Positions 35,925 through 43,651 of a DNA stretch of 64,000 nt are shown here, one piece after another; the first letter of the stretch is position 1, and each line of letters opens with the position of its first letter. The position numbers and the translations under genes are program-made. Source of the DNA: Nocardioides salarius (GTDB lineage Bacteria; Actinomycetota; Actinomycetes; Propionibacteriales; Nocardioidaceae). The stretch covers positions 310,001 to 374,000 of the forward strand of contig NZ_JAFBBZ010000001.1 in NCBI RefSeq assembly GCF_016907435.1. Reading direction: 5' to 3'. Below the pieces are notes generated by a model. It was not told where the DNA came from and ran no database searches. It saw only the letters and a list, made by a program, of their open reading frames with translations.

Positions 35925-36704
35925 TCAGGAGGTGCGGTCGAGGATCAGCCGGACCGCCTCGTCGGGGGCGTCCCACTGAGGGAAGTGCCCGCACTTCTCG
36001 AACCAGTGCAGCTCGGCGTCGGGGTAGGCGCGAGCGGCACGCTCGGCCTGGCGGGGCAGGGTGACCCGGTCGCGCCGTCCCCAGCCGATCGTGACCCGGC
36101 CCGGCACGGTCCCCGCAGGCGCGCCCTTCTGCTTGGGTCCCTTGGTGAGGGCGTCCATGGCCGCGTCGGTCGCCGGGGCGTCGGCCAGCCCCAGGACGTC
36201 GGGCAGCACCGTGTCGGCGTCCAGCGCCCAGGGGCAGGCCGAGAGCTGCGCCAGGAGGGCGGTCCGGCCGGCCCGGGTGGCGAGCAGGGACGGCAGCGCC
36301 CCGCGCAGGAGGCGGACCAGGGCGATGGAGGGCCGCAGCGTGGCACCGAAGAGCGCCAGCTCGTGGTCGGTCCAGAAACCGCCCGGGTCGAGGGCCACCG
36401 TGTCGCCCCCGACGCCGCGCCGGGCCAGCTCGAGGACGATCCGCGCCCCCATCGACTGGCCGGCCGTGGCGACCCCGCCGAGACCCTGCTCCTCGATGAA
36501 GTCGGCGACGGCGTCGGCGAGCGAGGCGATGGACAGCTCGGCGAGGGGTGCGCTCTGCCCGAAGCCGGGCAGGTCGACCGCGACCACCTCGCGCTCGGCA
36601 GCCAACCCGTCGATGATCGGCGCCCACGAGCGCCAGCCCGCACCGAGACCGTGGACGAGGAGCAGCGGCGCGCCCGTGCCGCGCCGTACGTGGTGCAACG
36701 TCAT
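35925..36704 (-). CDS. Alpha/beta hydrolase
   Basis: 259 aa, ATG 36704. Typical alpha/beta hydrolase fold: [14 protein letters not shown] oxyanion region, nucleophile elbow GQSMGAR (Ser about 86), acid in [10 protein letters not shown] and His in [13 protein letters not shown]. Substrate unknown. TACGGT six bases before the ATG suggests a leaderless transcript. Confidence 0.88.
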   Translation of the reverse strand: MTLHHVRRGTGAPLLLVHGLGAGWRSWAPIIDGLAAEREVVAVDLPGFGQSAPLAELSIASLADAVADFIEEQGLGGVATAGQSMGARIVLELARRGVGGDTVALDPGGFWTDHELALFGATLRPSIALVRLLRGALPSLLATRAGRTALLAQLSACPWALDADTVLPDVLGLADAPATDAAMDALTKGPKQKGAPAGTVPGRVTIGWGRRDRVTLPRQAERAARAYPDAELHWFEKCGHFPQWDAPDEAVRLILDRTS

Positions 36705-36710
36705 CGTCTC

Positions 36711-36716
36711 ACCGTA
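36711..36716 (-). promoter_or_regulatory. -10 element of a leaderless hydrolase promoter
   Basis: TACGGT on the minus strand, spacer GAGACG, then ATG. The spacer could also serve as a weak ribosome site. Confidence 0.45.
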
Positions 36717-36756
36717 GACAACGGGTGATGACCTCTCGGCGACCTCCGTGAGCCGA

Positions 36757-37188
36757 TCAGAAGAACTGGTCGACCAGCACCGGGTTGCCGTCGGGGTCGG
36801 TGAGCATGATCGAGGCCGGCCCGGTGGTGCCGGCGTCGGCGCGGTCGGCCACGGCCAGGCCGGTCTCGTCGGCGTGCTGCTGGACGCGGCGTACGTCGGT
36901 GAAGGACTCCAGGCGCTCCATCCGGTTCGTCAGCCCCGGGTTGAAGGTGAGGATGTTGCGCTCGAACATGCCGTGGAACGGCCCGATCGTCGTCTCGCCG
37001 TTCTTCAGGATCAGGTAGTCGTGCGCCGGGTCTCCCCCGGTCACCTCGAAGCCGAGCCCCTCGTAGAAGGCGCGCGAGGCGTCGAGGTCTGCCACCGCCA
37101 GGGAGACCGAGAAGGCGCCCAGCTCGAGGGAGCCCGGCAGGGAGGCGTCGGCGGCGGGGACGGTGGGGAGCTGCCAGTCGTCGGTCAT
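36757..37188 (-). CDS. VOC/glyoxalase-superfamily protein
   Basis: 143 aa, ATG 37188. One VOC module pair: [24 protein letters not shown] at the N-terminus and [21 protein letters not shown] at the C-terminus, as in many bleomycin-resistance or dioxygenase-like small proteins. Metal ligands are not fully clear. It is the last gene after formamidase in the same direction, with an 84-bp gap. Confidence 0.82.
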   Translation of the reverse strand: MTDDWQLPTVPAADASLPGSLELGAFSVSLAVADLDASRAFYEGLGFEVTGGDPAHDYLILKNGETTIGPFHGMFERNILTFNPGLTNRMERLESFTDVRRVQQHADETGLAVADRADAGTTGPASIMLTDPDGNPVLVDQFF

Positions 37189-37272
37189 CTCTCCATCGTC
37201 GACCGGGGCTCCCGGCCCGTCAACGCCGCCGCCCGCCTCCTGCCGGGGAGCCGGGGTGCCGGGGTGCCGGGG

Positions 37273-38526
37273 TCAGAAGGAGGACCTCGGGACACCCATG
37301 CCGGGGTCGATCCTCGTGGGTCCGCCGGGGCCGGGAGCCACGTCGAAGTCGAAGATCGCGGTGGGCAGGTAGACCGTCGAGCAGGAGTTCGGGATGTCGA
37401 CGACACCCGAGAGCCGACCCTCGATCGGTGCGGCGCCGAGGATCATGTAGGCCTGCTCCGGTGAGTACCCGAAGCTCGTCAGGTAGTCGATGGCGTGCAG
37501 GCAGGCCCGCTGGTAGGACAGGTGCGAGTCGAGGTAGCGCTGGGTGCCGTCGAGGGTGACCGACGTGCCCGAGAAGGCCAGCCACTGGCTGTACTGCGGG
37601 TCCACGTTGCCGGGCATGAAGATGGCGTTCTCCCCCACCCCGTAGGTCTCCATGCCGTTCTTGATGAGATCGACGCGCAGGTCGATGAAACCGCCCATCT
37701 CGATGGCACCGCAGAAGGTGATCTCGCCGTCGCCCTGGCTGAAGTGCAGGTCGCCCATCGACAGGTTGGCCCCGTCGACGTACACGGGGTAGAAGACGCG
37801 GGTCCCCTTGGTGAAGTTCTTGATGTCCTGGTTGCCACCGTTCTCCCGCGGCGGCGCCGTGCGCGCGGCCTCGGCCGCGGCCCGGTCGAAGGCCTCGCCC
37901 TCGAGGCCGCCGAGGATGGCGTCCTCCGGCAGCGGCGGAAGCGCCAGCGGCGGCACGCGATCGGGGTCCTGGGCGATCAGCGCGCCCTCGCGGCTGTTCC
38001 ACCGCGAGAGCAGCTCGGCCGAGGGTGCGGTGCCCATCAGGCCGGGGTGCACGATGCCGGTGAAGGCCACGTGGGGCACGTGCCGCGAGGTCGCGGTGCC
38101 GCCGGTGAAGTCCCAGATCACCTTGTAGGCGTCGGGGAACTGCTCGGTCAGGAAGCCGCCGCCGTTCTGCTGGGCGAAGATGCCGGTGTAGCCCCAGCCC
38201 TGCCCGGCGAGCGGGCCGGAGTCCTCCTGCGGGATCGGCCCCACGTCGAGGATGTCGACCACGAGCAGGTCGCCCGGCTTGGCGCCCTCGACCGCGAACG
38301 GGCCGCTGAGCACGTGCACGGTCGAGAGCGGGGCGTCACGGATGTCGTCGGCGGAGTCGTCGTTGTGGATGGCGCCGTCGAACCACTCGCGGCAGTCGAC
38401 GCGGAAGGAGTCGCCCGGCTTGACGTGCACGGCGGCGGGGATGTCGGGGTGCCAGCGGTTGTGGCCCAGCAGCTGCTGGTCGGTGAAGCGCTTGGTGGAG
38501 TCGAGCGGGAAAACTGTCTGCGGCAT
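37273..38526 (-). CDS. fmdA: Formamidase (acetamidase/formamidase family)
   Basis: 417 aa, ATG 38526 behind GAGAGG. Hydrolyses formamide to formate and ammonia. Family blocks are FRVDCREWFDGAIHNDDSADD, HVLSGPFAVEGAKPGDLLVVDILDVGP, HPGLMGTAPS and GDLHFSQGDGEITFCGAIEMGGF. Length fits formamidases. Neighbours are an AmiS/UreI channel and a FmdB zinc ribbon, so the three form a formamide/nitrogen-acquisition unit. Confidence 0.93.
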   Translation of the reverse strand: MPQTVFPLDSTKRFTDQQLLGHNRWHPDIPAAVHVKPGDSFRVDCREWFDGAIHNDDSADDIRDAPLSTVHVLSGPFAVEGAKPGDLLVVDILDVGPIPQEDSGPLAGQGWGYTGIFAQQNGGGFLTEQFPDAYKVIWDFTGGTATSRHVPHVAFTGIVHPGLMGTAPSAELLSRWNSREGALIAQDPDRVPPLALPPLPEDAILGGLEGEAFDRAAAEAARTAPPRENGGNQDIKNFTKGTRVFYPVYVDGANLSMGDLHFSQGDGEITFCGAIEMGGFIDLRVDLIKNGMETYGVGENAIFMPGNVDPQYSQWLAFSGTSVTLDGTQRYLDSHLSYQRACLHAIDYLTSFGYSPEQAYMILGAAPIEGRLSGVVDIPNSCSTVYLPTAIFDFDVAPGPGGPTRIDPGMGVPRSSF

Positions 38527-38559
38527 GTCGGGACCTCTCTCGATGTGGGGTGGACGGGC

Positions 38560-39186
38560 TCAGCGGGTCGATCCCGCGGTCTCGGCGGCTGGGGTCTCGT
38601 GCTCGCGCAGGCGCGGGTAGAGCCCGCCGAAGAGGACGACGGCGGCGACGGCCAGCACGACCGTGGCGAGGCCGACGTTGTCGGCCCACTTGCCGGTCAT
38701 CAGCAGGAAGGCGGGGATGACGCCGGTCAGCCAGCCCTGGATCGCCGCCACTGCTCCCGTGTACCTGGTCAGCTCCTCGCGCCCGAGACCGAGGACCAGG
38801 AAGAACAGCAGCCACAGGAACGCCCAGCAGAGCCAGATGACGCCGAAGGCGCTGTCGTCGAGGCGGCCGAAGTTCAGCCCGGCGTAGACCAGCGCACAGA
38901 TGGCCACGAAGAGCGAGAAGTAGCCCAGGCCGGTGCCGTCGAATCCGCCGAGCACGTTGAAGGCCACGTAGAGGTAGGTGAAGCCGAAGAGGTAGAGCCC
39001 GGACGCGCTGAGGATGACGTCGGCGTCACCGCCCGCGGTGAAGATCAGGTACGACGGCGTGACCACCTGCAGCAGCCCGACGAAGATGTTGAGCGGGCCC
39101 GCGGACCTCGCCTCGACGTAGCCGAGGAGCATCAGCCCGTTGAGGAAGAGCACGGCACCCACGTAGAGCAGTCCGACCATCGCCAT
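38560..39186 (-). CDS. AmiS/UreI-family amide or urea channel
   Basis: 208 aa from ATG 39186 behind AAGGAGG; the GTG at 39195 lies inside the ribosome site. Six or seven hydrophobic helices (VGLLYVGAVLFLNGLMLLG, LNIFVGLLQVVTPSYLIF, YLFGFTYLYVAFNVLGG). The family moves short amides or urea across the membrane, fitting its place before formamidase. The C-terminus is a short charged tail. Confidence 0.9.
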   Translation of the reverse strand: MAMVGLLYVGAVLFLNGLMLLGYVEARSAGPLNIFVGLLQVVTPSYLIFTAGGDADVILSASGLYLFGFTYLYVAFNVLGGFDGTGLGYFSLFVAICALVYAGLNFGRLDDSAFGVIWLCWAFLWLLFFLVLGLGREELTRYTGAVAAIQGWLTGVIPAFLLMTGKWADNVGLATVVLAVAAVVLFGGLYPRLREHETPAAETAGSTR

Positions 39187-39234
39187 GGTCGCCACCTCCT
39201 TCTCGGTCAGCGGTTCTCGGGTGCGGCTGCGGGC

Positions 39235-39525
39235 TCAGGGCCGGGGCAGCCGTTGCAGCGCGGGGTTCGTCGCCACGCGCGTGCCCGGCCGTCGACGGCC
39301 GGGCGACGGCACGGAGGTGACGACCTCCGGCTCGGCGCTGCTGCGCTCGGTCCGCTCGATGGCTCGCGCGTAGGGCGAGGACGCCCGGGACAGGCGTGGG
39401 GCGCTGAACCGGCGGCTCGCGTCGCGGGCACAGGTCGGGCAGGGCAGCACGGCCGGGGCGCTGCCCATCGGAAGGCGTACGTCGACGGCACCGTCGACCT
39501 CGCAGCGGTACTCGTAGGTCGCCAT
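39235..39525 (-). CDS. fmdB: FmdB-family zinc-ribbon regulatory protein
   Basis: 96 aa from ATG 39525. N-terminal zinc ribbon MATYEYRCEVDG with the second pair in LPCPTCARDASRRFSAPRL, then a low-complexity Ser/Arg/Pro tail. In classic FmdB the first pair is CxxC; here Cys8 is followed by EVDG, so one ligand of the first knuckle is missing. FmdB proteins are proposed regulators of formamidase genes. First gene of the fmd unit. Confidence 0.85.
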   Translation of the reverse strand: MATYEYRCEVDGAVDVRLPMGSAPAVLPCPTCARDASRRFSAPRLSRASSPYARAIERTERSSAEPEVVTSVPSPGRRRPGTRVATNPALQRLPRP

Positions 39526-39581
39526 CACGCGGCTCCGAAGGGGTACACGACTCCTGCCTACCAGCGCCGCTGAGCGGGGAT

Positions 39582-39601
39582 CATCACCACTCTTGGTGAT
39601 G
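39582..39601. promoter_or_regulatory. Perfect 8-bp inverted repeat upstream of fmdB
   Basis: CATCACCA-CTCT-TGGTGATG. It lies between the stop of the spermidine-synthase-like gene (39630) and fmdB (39525), both on the minus strand. It could be the terminator of the former or an operator for the fmd unit; no T run follows. Confidence 0.5.
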
Positions 39602-39629
39602 CTGCGCGAACCTCGTGGGCCCGTGCGGA

Positions 39630-40361
39630 TCAGTGCGTGCGGACCGCTTCCGCAGGACCGGCAGGCCGGCGGGCGACGTAGACGGTGCTGGCCGACTCCC
39701 CACCCGCGACCGGGTTGGCGAAGGTCACCACGTGGGTCGCGACGTCGACGTAGACCTCGCGCAGGGCGCCCTCGAAGACCGGGTCCGGCGGGTCGTCGGA
39801 CCACAGCGCGAAGATGCCGCCGGGAGCGATGAGCCCGGCCATCCGCCGCAGCCCTGCGGGCTCGTAGAACGCCGCGTGCGAGGGGTGCAGCACGTGCTGC
39901 GGGGAGTGGTCGATGTCGAGCAGCACGACGTCGTACGCCGCTCGCGGCGTGGCGCCCTCGGCCACCTGCGCGAAGAAGTCGCCGTGCTGGAGGTCGCAGC
40001 GCGGGTCGGCGGCGAGGCCGGCCGTGTCGGGCAGCAGGTCCCGACGGTGCCAGTCGATGACCGCCGACACCGCCTCGACGACCTGCACCTGGGCGACCCG
40101 CTCGTCCTCGAGCGCGGCACGCAGCGTGTAGCCGAGCCCGAGGCCCCCGACGAGCACCTGCAGGACCTCTCCCCCGGCCGCGGCCAGACCCAGGTGCGCG
40201 AGCTCGGTCTCGACGACGGTGAAGAGGCTCGACATCAGGAACTCGTCGTCGATCTTCACCTCGTAGACGTCGTGGCCCACCGCGGGCTCGAGGCGGCGGC
40301 GCAGGCTGATCACCCCGATCGGGGTGTCCTCCCAGCCGAGCTCCTCCATGTGCAGGGCCAC
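39630..40361 (-). CDS. Spermidine synthase-like methyltransferase-fold protein
   Basis: 243 aa from GTG 40361 behind GGAGG; earlier in-frame starts run through the tRNA gene. Rossmann fold of the spermidine synthase group: VLVGGLGLGYTLRAALED (cofactor loop), VQVVEAVSAVIDWHR, and DVVLLDIDHSPQHVLHPSHAAFYEPAGLRR. It lacks the usual N-terminal beta domain, as do many actinobacterial paralogues whose substrate is not known. Genuine polyamine synthesis is uncertain. Confidence 0.78.
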   Translation of the reverse strand: MALHMEELGWEDTPIGVISLRRRLEPAVGHDVYEVKIDDEFLMSSLFTVVETELAHLGLAAAGGEVLQVLVGGLGLGYTLRAALEDERVAQVQVVEAVSAVIDWHRRDLLPDTAGLAADPRCDLQHGDFFAQVAEGATPRAAYDVVLLDIDHSPQHVLHPSHAAFYEPAGLRRMAGLIAPGGIFALWSDDPPDPVFEGALREVYVDVATHVVTFANPVAGGESASTVYVARRPAGPAEAVRTH

Positions 40362-40386
40362 GCGGCACCTCCGGGGTGGAAATGAC

Positions 40387-40424
40387 AGAGACCGCGGCCG
40401 GAGGATCTCCGAGCCGCGGTCTCT
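40387..40424 (-). terminator. Terminator of tRNA-Val(CAC)
   Basis: 12-bp perfect stem (40387-40398 with 40413-40424) and 14-nt loop, five bases after the tRNA 3' end; followed by a moderately T-rich stretch on the minus strand (GTCATTTCC). Confidence 0.75.
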
Positions 40425-40429
40425 CGAGG

Positions 40430-40501
40430 TGGGCGATACTGGGTTCGAACCAGTGACCTCTTCGGTGTGAACGAAGCGCGCTACCACTGCGCCAATCGCC
40501 C
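40430..40501 (-). tRNA. tRNA-Val(CAC)
   Basis: 72 nt on the minus strand, GGGCGAT acceptor paired with ATCGCCC, anticodon stem CTTCG/CGAAG with loop TTCACAC, T-loop GTTCGAA. The CCA end is not fully encoded (ACCT follows). Its 3' half resembles the tRNA-Val(GAC) used as attachment site but differs within the core. Confidence 0.96.
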
Positions 40502-40601
40502 TCCTGCCCGCCGGATTCCTCCGCCGGATGCACCCGGGGGTGCGGTCGCAGACTTTAGCGCATGGCGCGCGGAGCGTTCACATCCGGCCCCCGTCGAGGG
40601 G

Positions 40602-41423
40602 CTACCGACCGAGCAGCTCGGGCTCGCGCCGGCGCCAGGTCTGCGCCGCGGCGCGGGTGAGCGGGCCCGGCTCGCCCAGGTCGCGCTCGTCCCAGTGCGA
40701 GACCGGCTGCACGTCGCGGGTGGTGGAGGCCAGGAAGACCTCGTCGGCCTGCGCGACGACCTCGATCGGCTCGTCGACCTCGCGGGCGCCCACCCACTCG
40801 ACGAGCAGCCGCCGGGTCACCCCGGCCAGGCAGCCGCTGGCCAGCGTGGGCGTGCGCAGCTCACCGTCGACGACGTAGAAGACGTTGGAGCCGGTGCCCT
40901 CGCAGAGGTGTCCGGCGAGGTTGGCGAAGACCGCCTCGTCGGCCCCACGGCGACGCGCCTCGGCGAGCGCGACCACGTTCTCGGCGTACGACGTGGTCTT
41001 GAGCCCGGCCAGCGCGCCCCGCTCGTTGCGTGGCCACGGCACGGTCGCCACCCGCGCCGCCGGGGCCGCGGGCTGCAGGGGCACGGCGACCACGACGATC
41101 GTCGCCTCGGCGTCGCCCCGGCCCGACCCGAGGGGGCCCGGGCCACCGGTGACGGTGATGCGCAGGCGCCCGAGCGGGAGCGGGTCGGCATCCAGGACGG
41201 ACGCGACGCCGCGGCGCACGGCGTCGTCGTCGGGAGCCGGCAGCCCCAGGCCGAGCGCGCTGGTGCGCAGCCGCGCCAGGTGGAGGTCGAGGGCGAAGGG
41301 CAGAGCGTCGACGACCTTGATGGCCTCGAAGACCCCGTCGCCGACGGTGAGTCCGTGGTCGCTGACCTCGATCACCGGCTGGCGGGGATCAGCGAGCAGA
41401 TGTCCGTTCACCCAGGCGTGCAC
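40602..41423 (-). CDS. Class IV aminotransferase (aminodeoxychorismate lyase/branched-chain type)
   Basis: 273 aa from GTG 41423. PLP enzyme of fold type IV: AWVNGHLLADP start, GLTVGDGVFEAIKV, LDLHLARLRTSA, the catalytic Lys in GLKTTSYAENV, and EGTGSNVFYVVDGELRTPTLASGCLAGVTR. PabC (4-amino-4-deoxychorismate lyase) is the likeliest role, but a branched-chain or D-amino acid enzyme cannot be ruled out. GTG 41432 is an alternative start, but TAGAGT seven bases before 41423 fits a leaderless mRNA. Confidence 0.85.
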   Translation of the reverse strand: MHAWVNGHLLADPRQPVIEVSDHGLTVGDGVFEAIKVVDALPFALDLHLARLRTSALGLGLPAPDDDAVRRGVASVLDADPLPLGRLRITVTGGPGPLGSGRGDAEATIVVVAVPLQPAAPAARVATVPWPRNERGALAGLKTTSYAENVVALAEARRRGADEAVFANLAGHLCEGTGSNVFYVVDGELRTPTLASGCLAGVTRRLLVEWVGAREVDEPIEVVAQADEVFLASTTRDVQPVSHWDERDLGEPGPLTRAAAQTWRRREPELLGR

Positions 41424-41430
41424 GGCACTC

Positions 41431-41436
41431 ACTCTA
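41431..41436 (-). promoter_or_regulatory. -10 element of a leaderless aminotransferase promoter
   Basis: TAGAGT, spacer GAGTGCC, then GTG 41423. No Shine-Dalgarno sequence is present. Confidence 0.55.
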
Positions 41437-41509
41437 GGCGCCCCGCCGCCACCCCAGCCGCTCTCTGCACCCCCGGTTTGCCGCCTCGCCACGCCGACGA
41501 CACCCGGAT

Positions 41510-41538
41510 TTGGCGCGACCTGGGGGTTGGGCTAATGT
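41510..41538 (+). promoter_or_regulatory. Promoter of the tRNA Gly-Cys-Val cluster
   Basis: TTGGCG (41510-41515), 17-bp spacer, TAATGT (41533-41538), 35 bp before tRNA-Gly. One of the best sigma-70-like promoters in the window. Confidence 0.75.
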
Positions 41539-41573
41539 TCCTGTCGCAGCCCGGGGGAAACCCCAGGCGGCAA

Positions 41574-41646
41574 GCGGACGTAGCTCAGTTGGTAGAGCGC
41601 AACCTTGCCAAGGTTGAGGTCGCGAGTTCGAGCCTCGTCGTCCGCT
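41574..41646 (+). tRNA. tRNA-Gly(GCC)
   Basis: 73 nt. Acceptor GCGGACG/CGTCCGC, D arm TAGCTCAGTTGGTAGAGC, anticodon stem CAACC/GGTTG with loop TTGCCAA, T loop GTTCGAG. First of three adjacent tRNA genes; CCA not encoded. Confidence 0.97.
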
Positions 41647-41678
41647 CGGAGAGGTCTCTCTCTTGGTTAGACCTCCGT

Positions 41679-41749
41679 GGTGGAGTGGCCGAGAGGCGAG
41701 GCAACGGACTGCAAATCCGTCTACACGGGTTCAAATCCCGTCTCCACCT
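41679..41749 (+). tRNA. tRNA-Cys(GCA)
   Basis: 71 nt. Acceptor GGTGGAG/CTCCACC, anticodon stem ACGGA/TCCGT with loop CTGCAAA, T arm ACGGG-TTCAAAT-CCCGT. One base separates it from tRNA-Val. Confidence 0.96.
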
Positions 41750-41750
41750 C

Positions 41751-41822
41751 GGGCGATTGGCGCAGCGGTAGCGCGCTTCCTTGACACGGAAGAGGTCACT
41801 GGTTCAAACCCAGTATCGCCCA
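41751..41822 (+). tRNA. tRNA-Val(GAC), 3' end supplied by the integrated element
   Basis: 72 nt with CCA encoded at 41823-41825. Acceptor GGGCGAT/ATCGCCC, anticodon stem CTTCC/GGAAG with loop TTGACAC. Bases 41798-41825 are the attL core, repeated perfectly at 50769-50796, so integration has rebuilt the 3' part of the gene and kept it functional. Confidence 0.97.
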
Positions 41823-41825
41823 CCA
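41798..41825 (+). repeat. attL core (28 bp)
   Basis: Identical to 50769-50796. Covers the T arm, acceptor 3' strand and CCA of tRNA-Val(GAC). The motif CGCAGGTCAGA follows eight bases later and is a candidate integrase arm site. Confidence 0.92.
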
Positions 41826-41841
41826 GCGTTTACGCAGGTCA

Positions 41842-41873
41842 GAGGCCGGTTTCCTTCTACAGGAACCGGCCTC
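41842..41873 (+). terminator. Hairpin after tRNA-Val supplied by the element
   Basis: GAGGCCGGTTTCCT pairs with AGGAACCGGCCTC (one bulge), placed just after attL. It likely replaces the original tRNA terminator now stranded at 50801-50843. Confidence 0.6.
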
Positions 41874-41941
41874 GTGCCATTCCTGTGCCAGTTCAGTTGG
41901 CACGCGGATGGCACGACGCCTCTTGCTAGAGGAGTCTCACC

Positions 41942-42274
41942 ATGACCACCACTGCCATCACCACCCGCCACACCGAGGCGATCTGCCCGAGCTGGTGCGC
42001 CGGCCACACCGAGATCTACCAGGCTTGGGAGACCCTGACCGCGACGGGCCGCAAGATCCGTCAGCACTCCCCCGCCGAGTACCCCGTCATCGGCGGCATC
42101 GCCGTGGTCGTCGCGCAGGTCGAGCACGAGGACACCGGGATGGACGCCCCGACCGTCATGGTCGACGCCGACGACAACGCCCCGGACCACGAGCTGAGCG
42201 AGGCCGACGCGCACGAGCTGGGCCTGGCCCTGGTCCGCGCGGCTGAGCGCATCCGTCGGGAGCGTGCCCTGTGA
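41942..42274 (+). CDS. CPxWC-motif protein (DUF6907-like)
   Basis: 110 aa, ATG 41942 behind a weak site (GAGGAGTCTCACC). Near the N-terminus, CPSWCAGHTE carries the C-x3-C-x2-H pattern seen in DUF6907-like actinobacterial proteins, often found in phages and mobile elements. The rest is an acidic beta-sheet-like region followed by a helix (ELSEADAHELGLALVRAAERI). Its stop overlaps the next start (GTGA). Family assignment is by motif memory only; function unknown. Confidence 0.65.
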   Translation: MTTTAITTRHTEAICPSWCAGHTEIYQAWETLTATGRKIRQHSPAEYPVIGGIAVVVAQVEHEDTGMDAPTVMVDADDNAPDHELSEADAHELGLALVRAAERIRRERAL

Positions 42275-42690
42275 GCACCATGACGACCACCACCTGCCCG
42301 GCGTGGTGCACCGAGCACACCGGCTTCCCCGACAGCGGCGACGACTGGCACCAGGGGGCCGAGCACTCGGTGGCCGGCCATTCGTTCTACCTGTCGTCCG
42401 GCACGATCAGCGGCAACGTCGGGGTGTTCTACATGGAAGGCCCGCCCGACGAAGGGGTCAGCCTGGACGACACGGAGGCGTTCGCCCGCGCCCTGCTCGC
42501 CGCGGTTAAGGAGGCACGGGGCGCGGAGGTCGAGCGCGGCTTCGTGGTGGTGTCGGCTGCGACACTCGAAAAGATGGCGCGCGACCTAGGTCTGCCGGTG
42601 GAGGTAACTGCGTCGAGGGCGTACTTGTCGACAGGCACGACCACTTTCTCGGCGCCCCTCGACGTCGACCACCCCGACATCGAGAAGTAG
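42271..42690 (+). CDS. Second CPxWC-motif protein (DUF6907-like)
   Basis: 139 aa, GTG 42271, coupled to the previous gene. CPAWCTEHTGF near the N-terminus repeats the motif of its neighbour, followed by a strand-rich region, a helix (DTEAFARALLAAVKEARGAEV) and a distinct C-terminal 45 residues. The two proteins look like diverged duplicates. They are the only plus-strand genes of the element and end in the terminator at 42867. Confidence 0.65.
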   Translation: MSTMTTTTCPAWCTEHTGFPDSGDDWHQGAEHSVAGHSFYLSSGTISGNVGVFYMEGPPDEGVSLDDTEAFARALLAAVKEARGAEVERGFVVVSAATLEKMARDLGLPVEVTASRAYLSTGTTTFSAPLDVDHPDIEK

Positions 42691-42710
42691 GCGCACGCAT
42701 TTTGATGTCC

Positions 42711-42764
42711 ACCGCGGTGTGGATCAAGGTCGCGTGGGGACCTTGATGTTCCTGCCGGAACATC
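42711..42764. repeat. Cluster of nested inverted repeats
   Basis: Within the gene-free stretch 42691-43084 (394 bp). A palindrome CACCGCGGTG at about 42709-42718 is followed by ATCAAGGTC/GACCTTGAT (42723-42731 with 42739-42747) and GATGTTCC/GGAACATC (42745-42752 with 42757-42764). The arms of the last two overlap, so only one can form at a time. Candidate origin, regulatory RNA or protein-binding region. Confidence 0.6.
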
Positions 42765-42866
42765 ACCTTGTCGCCCGTGCGCGGATGGCGCAGTCGATCA
42801 TGGACTACATCTTTCGGCGGAAGCCTTGATCCTCACCGCGATGAACATCTCCATCTGACGTACAGA

Positions 42867-42914
42867 CACCACCGCCCCCGACCGAGAGAGACGGCCGGGG
42901 GCGTGGTGCGTTTT
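42867..42914 (+). terminator. Bidirectional terminator with T run
   Basis: CACCAC + GCCCCCG pairs with CGGGGGC + GTGGTG (one bulged C), loop of 15 nt, followed by CGTTTT on the plus strand. Ends the two-gene CPxWC operon and may also stop minus-strand transcription from the GNAT gene. Confidence 0.75.
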
Positions 42915-43084
42915 CAGGCTAGGCGGCGATCCTGTCGGTATCCCGCAAGGTGGACTGTCGCTGAGGCAGGCGGGCCCGAACGGGCGCCCGGCGCCAGCCT
43001 GCTCAACAATCGGCCGCGTGGGCGCTGTCTCGCGTGGCCCGCGCACGCGCACCTGGACTGGTTGGGACGCCGAGACTGTGCAGA

Positions 43085-43651
43085 TCATCCGTCGCCGTGC
43101 TCGTCAAAGAGTCTCGGGTCTGGGATGGGCAGCTGCCTGGACCAGTCCTCGAACCGCGCGTCTTCCTCGTTCACTCCATCGCATGTCAGACCAGCCGCCC
43201 CACACATGCGCTTGCTGTGCCGGTTGTCGCGATGAATCAGTCCGGTAACGCGAACATCGCCTGATGCTCCAAGTTCCACGCAGCGCGTCACGACGCGGTC
43301 GAAGGTGTCCTGGAGCATCTCGCGCCCGATCTGGCCGGCGAACCGACCCCGAAGCCTTGACGCGACCGCTCCGTGTGCGAGGTCGTACTCCGAACCTCGA
43401 GCAACCTCCTGGGTGAAGAGGATCGCACCCAAACCATCAGCGTCCAGGCCCACGCGAACCATCCAAGTTTTGCCCTTGGGGATTCGCTCCTCCTGGATGA
43501 TTTCCTGCACCGCATACTCGTGCATGGCTGAATGGACAGGGCTCAGCCCCACGGCGGTGAGCTCCATGCGGAGATCCTCGTCCGTGCAACGGAAACGCTG
43601 GATCGACTTCTGGTCGCGGTAGTTCGCGTCGCGCCACGCCAGGATGGTCAA
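43085..43651 (-). CDS. GNAT-fold N-acetyltransferase-like protein
   Basis: 188 aa from a TTG at 43651 that overlaps the stop of the 64-aa gene (TTGA). GNAT features: strand GLGAILFTQEV, an acetyl-CoA loop-like RGRFAGQIGREML (about 101-113), and HRDNRHSKRMCGAAGL (140-155), matching the usual P-x-N-x-x-S-x-R-x-x-E-K-x-G-F pattern with changes. The N-terminal 40 residues and acidic C-terminus are unlike common acetyltransferases. Its base composition is less GC-rich than the chromosome around it. Placement near attL, away from the core genes, suggests cargo. Confidence 0.65.
   Translation of the reverse strand: MTILAWRDANYRDQKSIQRFRCTDEDLRMELTAVGLSPVHSAMHEYAVQEIIQEERIPKGKTWMVRVGLDADGLGAILFTQEVARGSEYDLAHGAVASRLRGRFAGQIGREMLQDTFDRVVTRCVELGASGDVRVTGLIHRDNRHSKRMCGAAGLTCDGVNEEDARFEDWSRQLPIPDPRLFDEHGDG

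Noticed and set aside
42768..43264. Plus-strand ORFs of 70-155 aa in the left part of the element
   Set aside because: They overlap the terminator and the GNAT gene on the other strand and show no coding signature.
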